Origin: Papillibacter sp.
Lineage (GTDB): Bacteria > Bacillota > Clostridia > Oscillospirales > Oscillospiraceae
Assembly (NCBI GenBank): GCA_012838125.1
Contig: DUPW01000064.1
Location: 1-33,070 of the forward strand
Direction of reading: 5' to 3'
Length of the DNA: 33,070 nt
Below, one piece after another: positions 7,952 to 16,079 of this stretch. The translations under genes and the position numbers were made by a program. Position 1 is the first letter of the stretch; each line of letters begins with the position of its first letter. Below the pieces are notes generated by a model that worked only from the letters and a program-made list of their open reading frames with translations, made no database searches and was not told the origin of the DNA.

Positions 7952-8452
7952 TTGAGTGCGGTATTGAGAGACTGGGTACTGGGAATCACCGGCGCGGCCC
8001 TCATCACGGCAGCGGTCCGGATGCTCACTCCGGAAGGGCGCGTCAAACGCATCGTGATGCTTGTGTGCGGGCTGGTCACTATTCTGGCCCTCATCCAGCC
8101 GCTGCGGCGGCTGGATCCGGAGAGTTTTGCCGCCTTCGCCGCTCGCTATCAGGAGGAGGGGCAGGCTGCGGCGGCGGGGGTGGAAATATCGGAGGAAAAG
8201 CTTATGCGACGTATCATAGAGGAGCGGACCACAGCATATATATTGGACAAAGGTCGGTCCCTTGGGATAGATGACCTCCATGCAACCGTGACGGCGGAGC
8301 AGCGTGAGGACGGAACATGGATTCCAAAGAGCGCCCGTCTCGAGACAAGTGCCGGCGAAGCCGCCCGCCGCAAGCTGCAGGACGCGCTTGTGGCGGAGCT
8401 TGGCATCCCGGCGGAGGAGATGAACTGGAGTGTGAAGCATGAAAATGACTAA
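7952..8452 (+). CDS. spoIIIAF: SpoIIIAF, membrane-anchored SpoIIIA component
   Basis: The 166-residue product starts at a TTG (7952) behind GGTGAG. This start is needed to keep the first helix (DWVLGITGAALITAAVRML); the next ATG would remove it. A second helix follows (IVMLVCGLVTILALI), then a soluble domain that in this family adopts a ring-building fold shared with SpoIIIAG and SpoIIIAH. The C-terminal IPAEEMNW region is typical. The protein is slightly shorter than Bacillus SpoIIIAF (about 206). The 3' end overlaps spoIIIAG by 14 bases. Confidence 0.92.
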   Translation: MSAVLRDWVLGITGAALITAAVRMLTPEGRVKRIVMLVCGLVTILALIQPLRRLDPESFAAFAARYQEEGQAAAAGVEISEEKLMRRIIEERTTAYILDKGRSLGIDDLHATVTAEQREDGTWIPKSARLETSAGEAARRKLQDALVAELGIPAEEMNWSVKHEND

Positions 8453-8996
8453 CAAGCCGGAGGTGTTTGAAAGGGTCTTCGATTTCGTAAAGAAGAACAA
8501 GTTTGTTCTGCTCGTCGTTATCGTGGGGCTTGTGCTGATTCTCCTCCCCACGGCGGGGAAGTCCACCGCAAAGGAGCAGCCCACGGGCGGCGGCGGGCAA
8601 ACGGAGGTGTTCTCTCTTGCCGAGCAGGAGGAGCGCATCGCCAAGGCGCTTTCAAAAATCGAAGGTGCCGGCAAAGTCACGGTTGTGCTGACGCTGCAGT
8701 CGGGCACGGAGCAGGTCTACGCCCGGGACGAGACATACTCCAAGGACACCAGCCGGCGCGGTGACGCGGAGGAAACGTCCCTGGACAGAAGCTCCAAAGC
8801 CGTCCTCGTCTCATCGGGGAGCGCGACGCAAAAACCGCTCACGGTGAAAACAATCTATCCCGTTTATCAGGGGGCGCTTGTGGTCTGCGAAGGGGCGGAC
8901 AGCGCCACCGTCCGGCTGGAAATCATCCGGGCCGTTGCTGGGCTAACCGGTCTCAGCACAGACAAAATCGTTGTCGCAAAAATGAATAAATCTTGA
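8439..8996 (+). CDS. spoIIIAG: SpoIIIAG, ring-forming SpoIIIA component
   Basis: SpoIIIAG builds a large ring in the intermembrane space between mother cell and forespore. The 185-residue product has a single N-terminal membrane helix (FVLLVVIVGLVLILLP), a Gly/Gln-rich linker, and the soluble domain with the family hallmark LSKIEGAGKVTVVLTLQSG and, near the end, IIRAVAGLTGLSTDKIVV. The start MKMTNKPEVFE lies inside the 3' end of spoIIIAF, so translation is coupled. An AGGAGG after its last codons serves spoIIIAH. Confidence 0.95.
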   Translation: MKMTNKPEVFERVFDFVKKNKFVLLVVIVGLVLILLPTAGKSTAKEQPTGGGGQTEVFSLAEQEERIAKALSKIEGAGKVTVVLTLQSGTEQVYARDETYSKDTSRRGDAEETSLDRSSKAVLVSSGSATQKPLTVKTIYPVYQGALVVCEGADSATVRLEIIRAVAGLTGLSTDKIVVAKMNKS

Positions 8997-9009
8997 GGAG
9001 GCATCGTGT

Positions 9010-9573
9010 GTGAAGACATTTAAGAGGAACGCGGTTATCATAACAGTGCTGCTTTTTGTTTGTGTTGCGGCTTACTTAAACTGGTCCTACAACAAGAATG
9101 CGGCAAAACCATCCACTGACGCCGGCGCAAAAATCGACACCAGTGAGGTCGCCCAGCCCAAAGACGACGGAGCCGGACTGTTCTATACACCGGAGAAGGA
9201 GACCGTCAACACCGAGTTTTTCAGCGCAGCGCGCCTCAACCGCCAGCAGGCTCGTGACGCCGCCGCCGCAACCCTCGCGACCGTCAGCAGGGCGGAGAAT
9301 GCCTCTGAAGAAATGATTGAAGCGGCACTGGCGGAGATTTCAAAGCTGGCCTCCGATTCGGTGAAGGAGGCGGAGCTGGAGGGCCTCATCAAGGCCAAGG
9401 GGTTTGCCGATTGTGTTGTCTATCTCTCAAGCGATGGCGTGAGCGTCACCGTTCCGGCGCCGGAGGATGGGCTCACCACGGCGGAAGTGGCCAAGATAAC
9501 GGACATCGTCGTGTCCCACACAGACTGGAAGGCCATCGACCTGAACATAATCGAAGTCAGGTCCTCGATTTGA
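9010..9573 (+). CDS. spoIIIAH: SpoIIIAH, mother-cell partner of SpoIIQ
   Basis: SpoIIIAH crosses the engulfing membrane and binds forespore SpoIIQ, forming the zipper of the feeding tube. The 187-residue product has an N-terminal helix (NAVIITVLLFVCVAAYLNWSY), a flexible low-complexity linker, and a C-terminal domain with the FFSAARLNRQQARDAA motif and the GFADCVVYLSSDGVSVTVP strand typical of SpoIIIAH. Three overlapping GTGs occur here; the in-frame one is 9010, eight bases after AGGAGG (8996-9001). It is the last gene of the operon, and a strong palindrome follows. Confidence 0.95.
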   Translation: MKTFKRNAVIITVLLFVCVAAYLNWSYNKNAAKPSTDAGAKIDTSEVAQPKDDGAGLFYTPEKETVNTEFFSAARLNRQQARDAAAATLATVSRAENASEEMIEAALAEISKLASDSVKEAELEGLIKAKGFADCVVYLSSDGVSVTVPAPEDGLTTAEVAKITDIVVSHTDWKAIDLNIIEVRSSI

Positions 9574-9615
9574 AGATAATTCGGCGGAAGTGCTTTATTT
9601 TCTCATGGAATTGGT

Positions 9616-9649
9616 GTATAATACCTGCGTCAGCAGGTATTATACTTTT
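9616..9649 (+). terminator. 13-bp palindrome, probable terminator of the spoIIIA operon overlapping a TATAAT box
   Basis: GTATAATACCTGC (9616-9628) and its exact complement (9633-9645) flank a four-base loop and are followed by TTTTGTTGT, a reasonable intrinsic terminator 43 bases after spoIIIAH. The left arm contains a perfect TATAAT about 105 bases before asp23; a -35 17 bases upstream (TTTATT) is poor. The element could therefore be a terminator, an operator over a weak promoter, or both. Confidence 0.65.
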
Positions 9650-9723
9650 GTTGTCGGAAAGTGCCGGCGTCGCTTAGGGCGTGCCGCCTTATGAAGTCCG
9701 CACACAGGATTGGAGTGGCCATT

Positions 9724-10095
9724 ATGGGAGAAAACAAGGAATACATCACCTATCCGGATGAAAAGGGCAGCATCAACATCTCAGAAGAGGTTGTTGCGGT
9801 CATCGCGGGCAGCGCCGTACTGGAGACGGAAGGCGTCGCCGGGCTGCACACAGCCAGAGACATATCCGACCTTCTCGGGAAGAAATCGCTCCACAAGGGC
9901 GTAAAAATCCATGTGGACGAAGACGCCGTCACCGTGGACGTGTACATTATGGTTGAGCTGGGGCCGGCTATAAGCGAGGTTGCCACGAACGTTCAGCAGA
10001 ACGTGGCCTCCGCCGTGGAGGCGACGACGGGCTTTTCCGTCGCGGCCGTGAATGTGACCGTCAGCGGCATTTACATGAGAAAAGACCAGAAATAA
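9724..10095 (+). CDS. Asp23/Gls24 family protein (YqhY-like)
   Basis: The 123-residue product is a single Asp23 domain (ISEEVVAVIAGSAVLETEGVAGL near the start; VYIMVELGPAISEVATNVQQ further on). Members are small cytoplasmic proteins; in Bacillus, YqhY is encoded next to nusB and acc genes and has been tied to control of acetyl-CoA carboxylase activity. I chose the ATG at 9724, with GGAG eight bases upstream; the frame is open further up without a ribosome site. The gene sits between the spoIIIA operon and nusB, the usual clostridial position. Two hairpins lie in the gap to nusB. Confidence 0.92.
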   Translation: MGENKEYITYPDEKGSINISEEVVAVIAGSAVLETEGVAGLHTARDISDLLGKKSLHKGVKIHVDEDAVTVDVYIMVELGPAISEVATNVQQNVASAVEATTGFSVAAVNVTVSGIYMRKDQK

Positions 10096-10130
10096 CCGGT
10101 CTGACGAATGTTTGCTTCAAAAATGAACCT

Positions 10131-10180
10131 GCCGCAACTGAAATGCGGCGGGGATACGGGGGCGGAGGAGACTCCGCCCC
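10131..10180 (+). promoter_or_regulatory. Tandem hairpins in the asp23-nusB gap
   Basis: The first hairpin pairs GCCGCA (10131-10136) with TGCGGC (10144-10149). The second pairs GGGGCGGAG (10159-10167) with CTCCGCCCC (10172-10180) around a GAGA loop. The second lies 22 bases before the nusB start and ends just before its AAGGG ribosome site. No T-run follows, so it is more likely mRNA structure affecting processing or nusB translation than a terminator. The function is not known. Confidence 0.4.
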
Positions 10181-10202
10181 TTATGCAAGGGTGATGCGAA
10201 AG

Positions 10203-10658
10203 ATGACAAGAACAGCCGCACGCGAAATCGCGTTTAAGCTCTGCTTCAGCCAGAATGAAAACCCCACACCGCCGGAGGTACTCCTCGGTCATTTTTTTGA
10301 CGAGGAGTATTACGCCTCGCTCCAGTCAGACGATGACGCCGTTTTTTCCGAGTACCCCGACGCCCGGCAGCTTGAGTATATCGGGAAGATTATCCGCGGC
10401 GTGGCCCTCCACGGGGCGGAGCTGGACGGCTACATTGAAAAATACGCCGTTGGCTGGAGATTCGGGCGCATTTCGCGGGTGGCCGTGGCACTCATGAAGC
10501 TGGCGATGTTTGAGCTTCTCTATATGCCCGACGTGCCCAATAAAGTAGCCATCAACGAGGCGCTGGAACTGGCTAAACGGTACGACGAGGAGCGTGTCGT
10601 GCCCTTTATGAACGGCGTCCTCGGCACGTTTGCCCGAAGCGAAGTGGCCCATCTATGA
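10203..10658 (+). CDS. nusB: NusB, transcription antitermination protein
   Basis: NusB binds boxA RNA with NusE (ribosomal S10) to prevent early termination in rRNA operons. The 151-residue protein shows the family pattern: TRTAAREIAFKLCFSQ at the start, the helix around YIEKYAVGWRFGRISRVAVA, LKLA-like MKLAMFELLYMPDVPNKVAI, and the closing NEALELAKRYDEERVVPFMNGVLG (given here only as landmarks). The start is ATG 10203, nine bases after AAGGGTG; an ATG at 10194 is too close to that site. The last codons overlap the next gene (ATGA). It is somewhat longer than many NusB proteins because of an acidic insertion near residues 30-50. Confidence 0.94.
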   Translation: MTRTAAREIAFKLCFSQNENPTPPEVLLGHFFDEEYYASLQSDDDAVFSEYPDARQLEYIGKIIRGVALHGAELDGYIEKYAVGWRFGRISRVAVALMKLAMFELLYMPDVPNKVAINEALELAKRYDEERVVPFMNGVLGTFARSEVAHL

Positions 10659-11572
10659 AAGCCGCCCTCGCCTTCGATACGAGCAACTACACCACAAGCT
10701 GCGCCGTGTTTGACGGCGAGTCCGGCCGCAACGCCGGCCGCCTTTTGCACGTGGAGCCGGGGAAACTGGGCCTGCGGCAATCCGAAGCCCTCTTTGCCCA
10801 CGTTCGCCAGCTCCCTGGGGTTTTTAGCGAGCTAAAGCACGAGGGGGAAGTCCTCGCCGTAGGCGCCAGCGTAAAGCCACGGGAGACGGAGGACTCCTAC
10901 ATGCCCTGTTTTCTGGCGGGGGCGTCTCAGGGGCGCGTTCTGGCGCAGGCCCTCGGGGTGCCCTTTTGTGCCTTTTCCCATCAGCAGGGGCATATAGCGG
11001 CGGCGGCGTGGTCATCAGGGTGTATGGAGCTGCTGGATACGCCCCACCTTGCCTGGCAAATCTCCGGCGGCACCACGGAGCTTCTCCTCGTTCGCCCGCA
11101 GGGGGCGGCGGTGGCGTGTGATATCATCGGCGCCACCACGGACGTCTCTGCCGGACAGCTTATCGACCGGACGGGACAGCTTTTAGGGCTGTCTTTCCCC
11201 TCTGGAAAGGAACTGGACGCTCTGTCGAAGCAGTCGGAAAGCGATGCCTGCTACAAGCCGAAGCTTGACGGGCTGTATTTTTCCCTCTCCGGCGTGGAAC
11301 ATAAGGTGAAGCAGCTTTTTGAGTCCGGCGCGCAGCCGGCGGATGTGGCCGCCTTTGCCCTGCGCTCTCTCGTGTCCGTTTTCAGGCGCGTGACGGAAAG
11401 GGCGATGGAGAAATACGGCGATATGCCCGTATTGTTTTCGGGGGGCGTGGCGTCAAACTCCATGATTCGGCAGGCGATGGCCGGCGCGCTGTTTGCCGAG
11501 CCGGAGTATTCCACGGACAACGCCTTGGGCGTTGCCATACTAACGTACAGGGCGGTGACAATGGGTGGATAA
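10655..11572 (+). CDS. TsaD/Kae1-like (peptidase M22 family) paralogue of unknown function
   Basis: The 305-residue product belongs to the ASKHA-fold TsaD/Kae1/Gcp family, whose main member makes the t6A base of tRNA. The metal ligands are present: His109-x3-His113 (SHQQGHIAAA) and Asp288 (STDNALG), and FSGGVASN is intact. It differs from canonical TsaD (about 340 residues): the N-terminus reads DTSNYTTS instead of ETSCD-type, and the nucleotide-binding SGGHT is SGGTT (137-141). I recall divergent paralogues of this kind between nusB and xseA in other Clostridia, normally in addition to a true tsaD elsewhere. It overlaps nusB by four bases and xseA by eight, so it belongs to this operon. The substrate is unknown. 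Confidence 0.85.
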   Translation: MKAALAFDTSNYTTSCAVFDGESGRNAGRLLHVEPGKLGLRQSEALFAHVRQLPGVFSELKHEGEVLAVGASVKPRETEDSYMPCFLAGASQGRVLAQALGVPFCAFSHQQGHIAAAAWSSGCMELLDTPHLAWQISGGTTELLLVRPQGAAVACDIIGATTDVSAGQLIDRTGQLLGLSFPSGKELDALSKQSESDACYKPKLDGLYFSLSGVEHKVKQLFESGAQPADVAAFALRSLVSVFRRVTERAMEKYGDMPVLFSGGVASNSMIRQAMAGALFAEPEYSTDNALGVAILTYRAVTMGG

Positions 11573-12770
11573 AACGGTCTTATCCGTCTCGGAACTCAAC
11601 GATTACATTAAAACACTAATCGACTGTGACAATATGCTCGGCGCCGTCTATGTGCGCGGGGAGCTTTCCAACTATAAAATATACCCCTCGGGGCACCACT
11701 ACTTCACCATGAAAGACGCCGAGGGCGCCCTCAAGTGTGTCATGTTCCGCTCCAGCGCATCGAAACTGCGGTTTCGGCCGGAAAACGGCATGAAAGTGGT
11801 GGCCTTCGGGCGTGTGAGCGTGTACCAGCGGGACGGGGTGTATCAACTTTATGTAAACGCGTTAACCGCGGACGGCGTGGGCGACCTCTACATAGCCTTC
11901 GAGCAGCTGAAGGAAAAGCTCCTCAAAGAGGGCTTGTTCGACGAGCGGTTTAAAAAGCCGCTGCCGCGGTTTCCGAAGCGCATCGCGGTGATTACCTCCG
12001 GCGCCGGCGCGGCGGTGCGGGATATTATCCGCGTGCTGGGGGCCCGCTGGCCCATGGCGAAGGTCATCATCCTGCCTGTTCGGGTGCAGGGGGTGGAGGC
12101 GCCGGCGGAGATTGCCGGGGCCATCGCCTACGCCAACCGCCACAAGGTGGCGGACCTTATCATCACCGGACGGGGCGGCGGCTCCATCGAGGACCTCTGG
12201 GCCTTTAACGAGGAGCGGGTCGCCCGGGCCATCTTCGCCTCGGAGATGCCCGTTATCTCCGCCGTGGGACACGAGCCGGACGTGACGATTTCCGACTTCG
12301 TGGCGGACGTGCGGGCGGCAACGCCCTCCAACGCCGCGGAGATTGCCGTCCCTGACCGGGGCGAGATGCTGGAGGCTCTTTTAAGTTATGAAATCCGCGC
12401 CATGCAGGCGCTTCGCCGTGAACTGACGACCCACCGCCGGCGCCTTAACGACCTCGCCTCCCGGCGAGTGCTGGTAAGCCCCAAAAATTACCTTGACGAT
12501 AAGCGTCTTTTGCTGGACCATGCCCACTCTCGAATGTGCGCCGCCGCGGAACGGATTCTGGCGGAGCGAAAGCACAAGTTCGCCGCCCAGGCGGCGGCCC
12601 TTGATGCCATGAGCCCGCTTAAAGTCCTCGGGCGCGGGTACGCCATCGCGCGACGGGAGGACGGCGCGGTGATTAAGTCCGCCGCGGACGTCAAACCGGG
12701 GGACAAAATCACCGTCCGCCTGCAGAAAGATGCCTTTGCCGCCACAGTGGATGGGGCGGAGCCGATATAA
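11565..12770 (+). CDS. xseA: XseA, exodeoxyribonuclease VII large subunit
   Basis: Exonuclease VII degrades single-stranded DNA from both ends; XseA is the catalytic subunit. The 401-residue protein has an N-terminal OB-fold (LSVSELNDYIKTLI, then VRGELSNYKIYPSGHHYFT) and the catalytic domain with RIAVITSGAGAAVRDI, GRGGGSIEDLWAFNEE and ISAVGHEPDVTISDFVADVRA landmarks, followed by a coiled region and the conserved LGRGYAI near the end. The start is GTG at 11565, inside the end of the TsaD-like gene. The small subunit gene follows after 21 bases. Confidence 0.96.
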   Translation: MDKTVLSVSELNDYIKTLIDCDNMLGAVYVRGELSNYKIYPSGHHYFTMKDAEGALKCVMFRSSASKLRFRPENGMKVVAFGRVSVYQRDGVYQLYVNALTADGVGDLYIAFEQLKEKLLKEGLFDERFKKPLPRFPKRIAVITSGAGAAVRDIIRVLGARWPMAKVIILPVRVQGVEAPAEIAGAIAYANRHKVADLIITGRGGGSIEDLWAFNEERVARAIFASEMPVISAVGHEPDVTISDFVADVRAATPSNAAEIAVPDRGEMLEALLSYEIRAMQALRRELTTHRRRLNDLASRRVLVSPKNYLDDKRLLLDHAHSRMCAAAERILAERKHKFAAQAAALDAMSPLKVLGRGYAIARREDGAVIKSAADVKPGDKITVRLQKDAFAATVDGAEPI

Positions 12771-12791
12771 AGCTGAAAAGGAGTGCGAATA

Positions 12792-13028
12792 ATGGAGAAG
12801 ATGTCCTTTGAGCAGGCCGTCGCCCGAATTGAGGAGATTGTCCGCGCCCTGGAAAAAGGTGACGCACCGCTGGACACCGCCCTGTCTCTGTTCGAGGAGG
12901 GCACGGGCCTGATCAAAACATGCGGAAAGATGCTGGACGAGGCTGAGCAGAAGGTGGTGCGTCTGCGTAAAGGGGCGGACGGGGAGCCTGAAGAACTGCC
13001 CTTTGACGCGGAGGACGCACCATGCTAG
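12792..13028 (+). CDS. xseB: XseB, exodeoxyribonuclease VII small subunit
   Basis: The 78-residue product has the XseB pattern: SFEQAVARIEEIVRALEKGD, then LDTALSLFEEGTGLIKTC, forming two helices that wrap the large subunit. The preferred start is ATG 12792, nine bases after AAGGAG; GTG 12783 and ATG 12801 are in the same frame. The C-terminus is acidic (EPEELPFDAED). The gene overlaps ispA by seven bases. Confidence 0.94.
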   Translation: MEKMSFEQAVARIEEIVRALEKGDAPLDTALSLFEEGTGLIKTCGKMLDEAEQKVVRLRKGADGEPEELPFDAEDAPC

Positions 13029-13912
13029 AAGCCGTCCGCCGGTTCGAGCAGGAGATGGAAGAAGCCCGCGGGATGGTGGAAGAATATCTCGCAGGGCTGT
13101 TTCAGGAGTCTGTGCCGGATAACGCCCTCCACGAGGCGATGCGGTACAGCGTCCTCGCCGGAGGCAAGCGCCTGCGGCCGATTCTCACCCTCAAATTCGC
13201 GGAAGCCTGCGGCGGACGCATGGAAGACGTTCTTCGCCCCGCCTGCGCCATCGAGCTGCTGCATACCTATTCTCTTATTCACGACGACCTGCCCTGCATG
13301 GATAACGACACCCTCCGCCGGGGCAAGCCCACGAGCCACGTGATGTTCGGGGAGTGGATGGCGACCTTAGCGGGTGACGCCCTGCAGGCGGCGGCCTTCG
13401 AGCTCGTGATGACAAGCGGCCTGCCAGCGGAAACCGTTGTGAAAATGGGCGCCGTACTGGCGCAGGCAGCCGGGCGGCAGGGGATGTGCCTCGGTCAGGC
13501 CATGGACATGAAAAGCGAGGGACAGCGGCTCACGATAGACGAGCTTGCGGCAATCCACCAGTACAAAACGGCGGCGCTTCTCATTGCGGCGGCGAAGTTT
13601 GGCGTCCTCGCCGCAGGGGGAGGGGACGTTCAGCTGAAAAACGCCGAGCGCTACGCCTACCATCTGGGCATGGCATACCAAATCATCGACGACGTTCTGG
13701 ACGCCACCGCCACCACCCAGGAGCTGGGCAAAACGGCGGGAAAGGATGAAAAAAGCGAAAAGACCACCTTCGTCACCCTCATGACGGAGCGGGACGCCCG
13801 CCACGTCGCCGGCGACCAGACGAAATACGCCGTGGCGGCCCTGCGGGGCAGCTTTAAAAAGACGGGCTTTTTAGAGACTCTCGCCGTTTATTTGGAAGAA
13901 AGAAAGTATTGA
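13022..13912 (+). CDS. ispA: IspA, farnesyl (or geranyl) diphosphate synthase
   Basis: This trans-isoprenyl diphosphate synthase condenses IPP with DMAPP/GPP for undecaprenyl and other isoprenoids. The 296-residue protein has the first Asp-rich motif at residues 88-94 (HDDLPCMDND), the SVLAGGKRLRP substrate-binding stretch, the KTAALL segment, and the second Asp-rich motif QIIDDVLD. It lies next to dxs, also an isoprenoid gene, as in most Firmicutes. It overlaps xseB by seven bases and ends the first part of the operon; a hairpin with a T-run follows 60 bases later. Product chain length cannot be settled from sequence alone. Confidence 0.95.
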   Translation: MLEAVRRFEQEMEEARGMVEEYLAGLFQESVPDNALHEAMRYSVLAGGKRLRPILTLKFAEACGGRMEDVLRPACAIELLHTYSLIHDDLPCMDNDTLRRGKPTSHVMFGEWMATLAGDALQAAAFELVMTSGLPAETVVKMGAVLAQAAGRQGMCLGQAMDMKSEGQRLTIDELAAIHQYKTAALLIAAAKFGVLAAGGGDVQLKNAERYAYHLGMAYQIIDDVLDATATTQELGKTAGKDEKSEKTTFVTLMTERDARHVAGDQTKYAVAALRGSFKKTGFLETLAVYLEERKY

Positions 13913-13973
13913 TAATTTCACAGTATATGCTAATATGAATAGTATAAAGTCCCATGTAAGTGTATAATTATTC

Positions 13974-14002
13974 GTGCCAAAAGGGCCGAATTGGCGCTTT
14001 TT
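13974..14002 (+). terminator. Hairpin with T-run after ispA
   Basis: GTGCCAA (13974-13980) pairs with TTGGCGC (13991-13997), including one T-G wobble, and is followed directly by TTTTT. It could end the asp23-ispA transcript. A TTGATA (13909-13914) and a weak TAATAT (13931-13936) lie just upstream, so the hairpin could instead attenuate a transcript into dxs. Confidence 0.5.
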
Positions 14003-14231
14003 GAGCATTTAGATTGAATTTTTCTGCGATACGTGAATATTCGTAAAAATTCCGTTTCATGCGTAACCGCCCCTCTCCGCCGCATAAAATGAGGGGGCGG
14101 CCGGCTATGGCGCGCATAACCGCGCGTGAAGTATTATGTTAACCGAATCCGCGGCGCCGTAACGCGGCGGGACAGGGCTGCGCCGCGCCCCATGCCTGTT
14201 TGGGTAATTTCGTTAAAATGAGGGAATATCG
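14003..14231 (+). other. Structured non-coding stretch before dxs
   Basis: The ispA-dxs gap is 319 bases, unusually long for this tightly packed operon, and no gene is visible in it. The first half is AT-rich. From about 14060 it becomes very GC-rich with several possible stems: CCGCCCCTC (14067-14075) with the near-complement at 14091-14100 (one bulged G), and CGCGGCG (14163-14169) with CGCCGCG (14181-14187). I looked for a TPP riboswitch and found none of its core motifs. The stretch may be an untranslated leader of dxs; the role is unknown. Confidence 0.4.
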
Positions 14232-16079
14232 TTGGATATTTTAGATAAACTTGCGCTCCCTGCGGACATTCGCCGGCTTAGCCGCGCTGAACTTGACCGT
14301 CTCTGCCATGATTTGCGGCAGTTTCTCATAAAAAACGTCTCAAAAACGGGCGGGCACCTCGCCTCCAACCTCGGGGTGGTGGAGCTGACCGTCGCCATTC
14401 ACCGGGTGTTCGACACCTCCCGGGACCGGCTCGTGTTCGACGTGGGCCATCAAAGCTATGTCCACAAAATCCTCACCGGCCGGAAGGACCGGTTTCCCAC
14501 CCTGCGCAGGCTGGGCGGACTCTCCGGTTTTCCGAAACCCTCCGAGTCCCGGCACGACGCCTTCGTCGCCGGTCACGCCTCCAACTCCATCTCCGTGGCC
14601 TTGGGCATCGCCCGGGCGCGCACCCTCTCCCGGCGGGACTACAACGTCGTCGCCCTCATCGGAGACGGGGCGCTCACGGGCGGCCTCTCCTTTGAAGGCC
14701 TCTCCGTGGCAGGGGCGAGCGGCGAGCGGCTCATCATTATCTTAAACGACAACGGCATGTCCATCACGCCCAACGTGGGGGGCATTGCCAAATACCTCTC
14801 CCGCCAGAGACTCAAGCCCTCCTATGCGGCGTTTAAAAAGCGCTACCGCCGCCTGATGGAGAAAATTCCGGGCGGGCAGAAGATATATAATGTGACCCAC
14901 CGGATAAAAAGCGCCGTTAAAAAGACGATGCTCCACTGCAGCATGTTCGAGGAAATGGGCCTGCAGTACGCCGGACCCATCGACGGGCACGATATCGACC
15001 GTCTCGTGGAGGCCCTCCTGTGGGCGAAGAATCAGCAGGAGCCCGTGGTGGTCCATGTCATAACGCAAAAGGGCAGAGGATACAGCTACTCCGAGCAGAC
15101 GCCGGACGTGTACCACGGTGTATCGCCCTTCGATTACAAAAAGGGCGTCCTAGGCGAAAAGGCGAAATGTTTTTCCACCGTCTTCGGGGAGGAAATGGAG
15201 ACCCTTGCCCAGCAGGATTTTCGCGTGTGCGCCATCACCGCCGCCATGACCAGCGGAACGGGGCTCACCGGCTTTGCCGCCAAGTTCCCCGACCGGTTCT
15301 TTGACGTAGGCATCGCCGAGGGGCACGCCGTCTCCATGGCGGGGGGGCTGGCCTCTCAGGACCTCATTCCCGTCTTCGCCGTGTACTCCACCTTCCTGCA
15401 ACGCTCCTACGATATGCTCATCCACGACGTGGCCCTCTCCGGACTCCACGCCGTTTTCGCAGTGGATAGGGCGGGGCTTGTGGGCAGCGACGGGGAGACC
15501 CATCAGGGCATCTACGACGTGGCCTACCTTTCCTCCATTCCCGGAATGCGCATCTACTGTCCGGCGAGCTTTGCCGAACTGCGCAGTATGCTCCGGTTTG
15601 CCGTGTTTAATTTAAGCGGCCCTGTGGCGGTGCGCTATCCCAAGAGCGGGGAGGGCCGCTATACCGACGGCGGCTCAGACCGCAGCAAGGTGCTCCGTGA
15701 GGGCGAGGATATCACCATCATCACCTACGGTATCACCATTAACGAAGCTCTTTCCGCCGCGGACCGTCTGGAGGAGGACGGGGTTTCCGCGGAAGTGATT
15801 AAACTCGGCTGTATCCAGCCCCTTGAATGGACCGACATCGAAGCCTCCGCTAAAAAAACGGGTCGGCTTATTGTATTAGAGGAGTGCGTCAGCACAGGAT
15901 GCGTGGGCCAGCGTATTCTGGCAGGGCTTGCCACCCGCGGCATCGCTCTTAAGTCGGCGCGTTTAATGAATCTCGGGGACCGCTTTATCCCCCACGGCAC
16001 GCCGGAAGAGCTGCGCCGCCTGTACGAAATTGACGCCGCCGCCCTCTACGATGCGGCCATGGAGGACTGCCATGGCTAA
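14232..16079 (+). CDS. dxs: Dxs, 1-deoxy-D-xylulose-5-phosphate synthase
   Basis: Dxs joins pyruvate and glyceraldehyde 3-phosphate in the first step of the MEP isoprenoid pathway, using thiamine diphosphate. The 615-residue protein (about 620 in E. coli) has the GGHLASNLG motif with His42, the FDVGHQSYVHK segment, the ThDP motif GDGALTGG (144-151) with the later NDNGMSI, and RAGLVGSDGETHQG in the pyrimidine-binding domain. The start is a TTG at 14232 behind GAGGG with seven-base spacing, which gives the normal N-terminus MDILDKL. The tlyA start overlaps its 3' end by eight bases. Confidence 0.97.
   Translation: MDILDKLALPADIRRLSRAELDRLCHDLRQFLIKNVSKTGGHLASNLGVVELTVAIHRVFDTSRDRLVFDVGHQSYVHKILTGRKDRFPTLRRLGGLSGFPKPSESRHDAFVAGHASNSISVALGIARARTLSRRDYNVVALIGDGALTGGLSFEGLSVAGASGERLIIILNDNGMSITPNVGGIAKYLSRQRLKPSYAAFKKRYRRLMEKIPGGQKIYNVTHRIKSAVKKTMLHCSMFEEMGLQYAGPIDGHDIDRLVEALLWAKNQQEPVVVHVITQKGRGYSYSEQTPDVYHGVSPFDYKKGVLGEKAKCFSTVFGEEMETLAQQDFRVCAITAAMTSGTGLTGFAAKFPDRFFDVGIAEGHAVSMAGGLASQDLIPVFAVYSTFLQRSYDMLIHDVALSGLHAVFAVDRAGLVGSDGETHQGIYDVAYLSSIPGMRIYCPASFAELRSMLRFAVFNLSGPVAVRYPKSGEGRYTDGGSDRSKVLREGEDITIITYGITINEALSAADRLEEDGVSAEVIKLGCIQPLEWTDIEASAKKTGRLIVLEECVSTGCVGQRILAGLATRGIALKSARLMNLGDRFIPHGTPEELRRLYEIDAAALYDAAMEDCHG

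Noticed and set aside
13913-14231. TPP or other known riboswitch before dxs
   Set aside because: None of the core sequence motifs of the TPP element or other riboswitches I know could be found.
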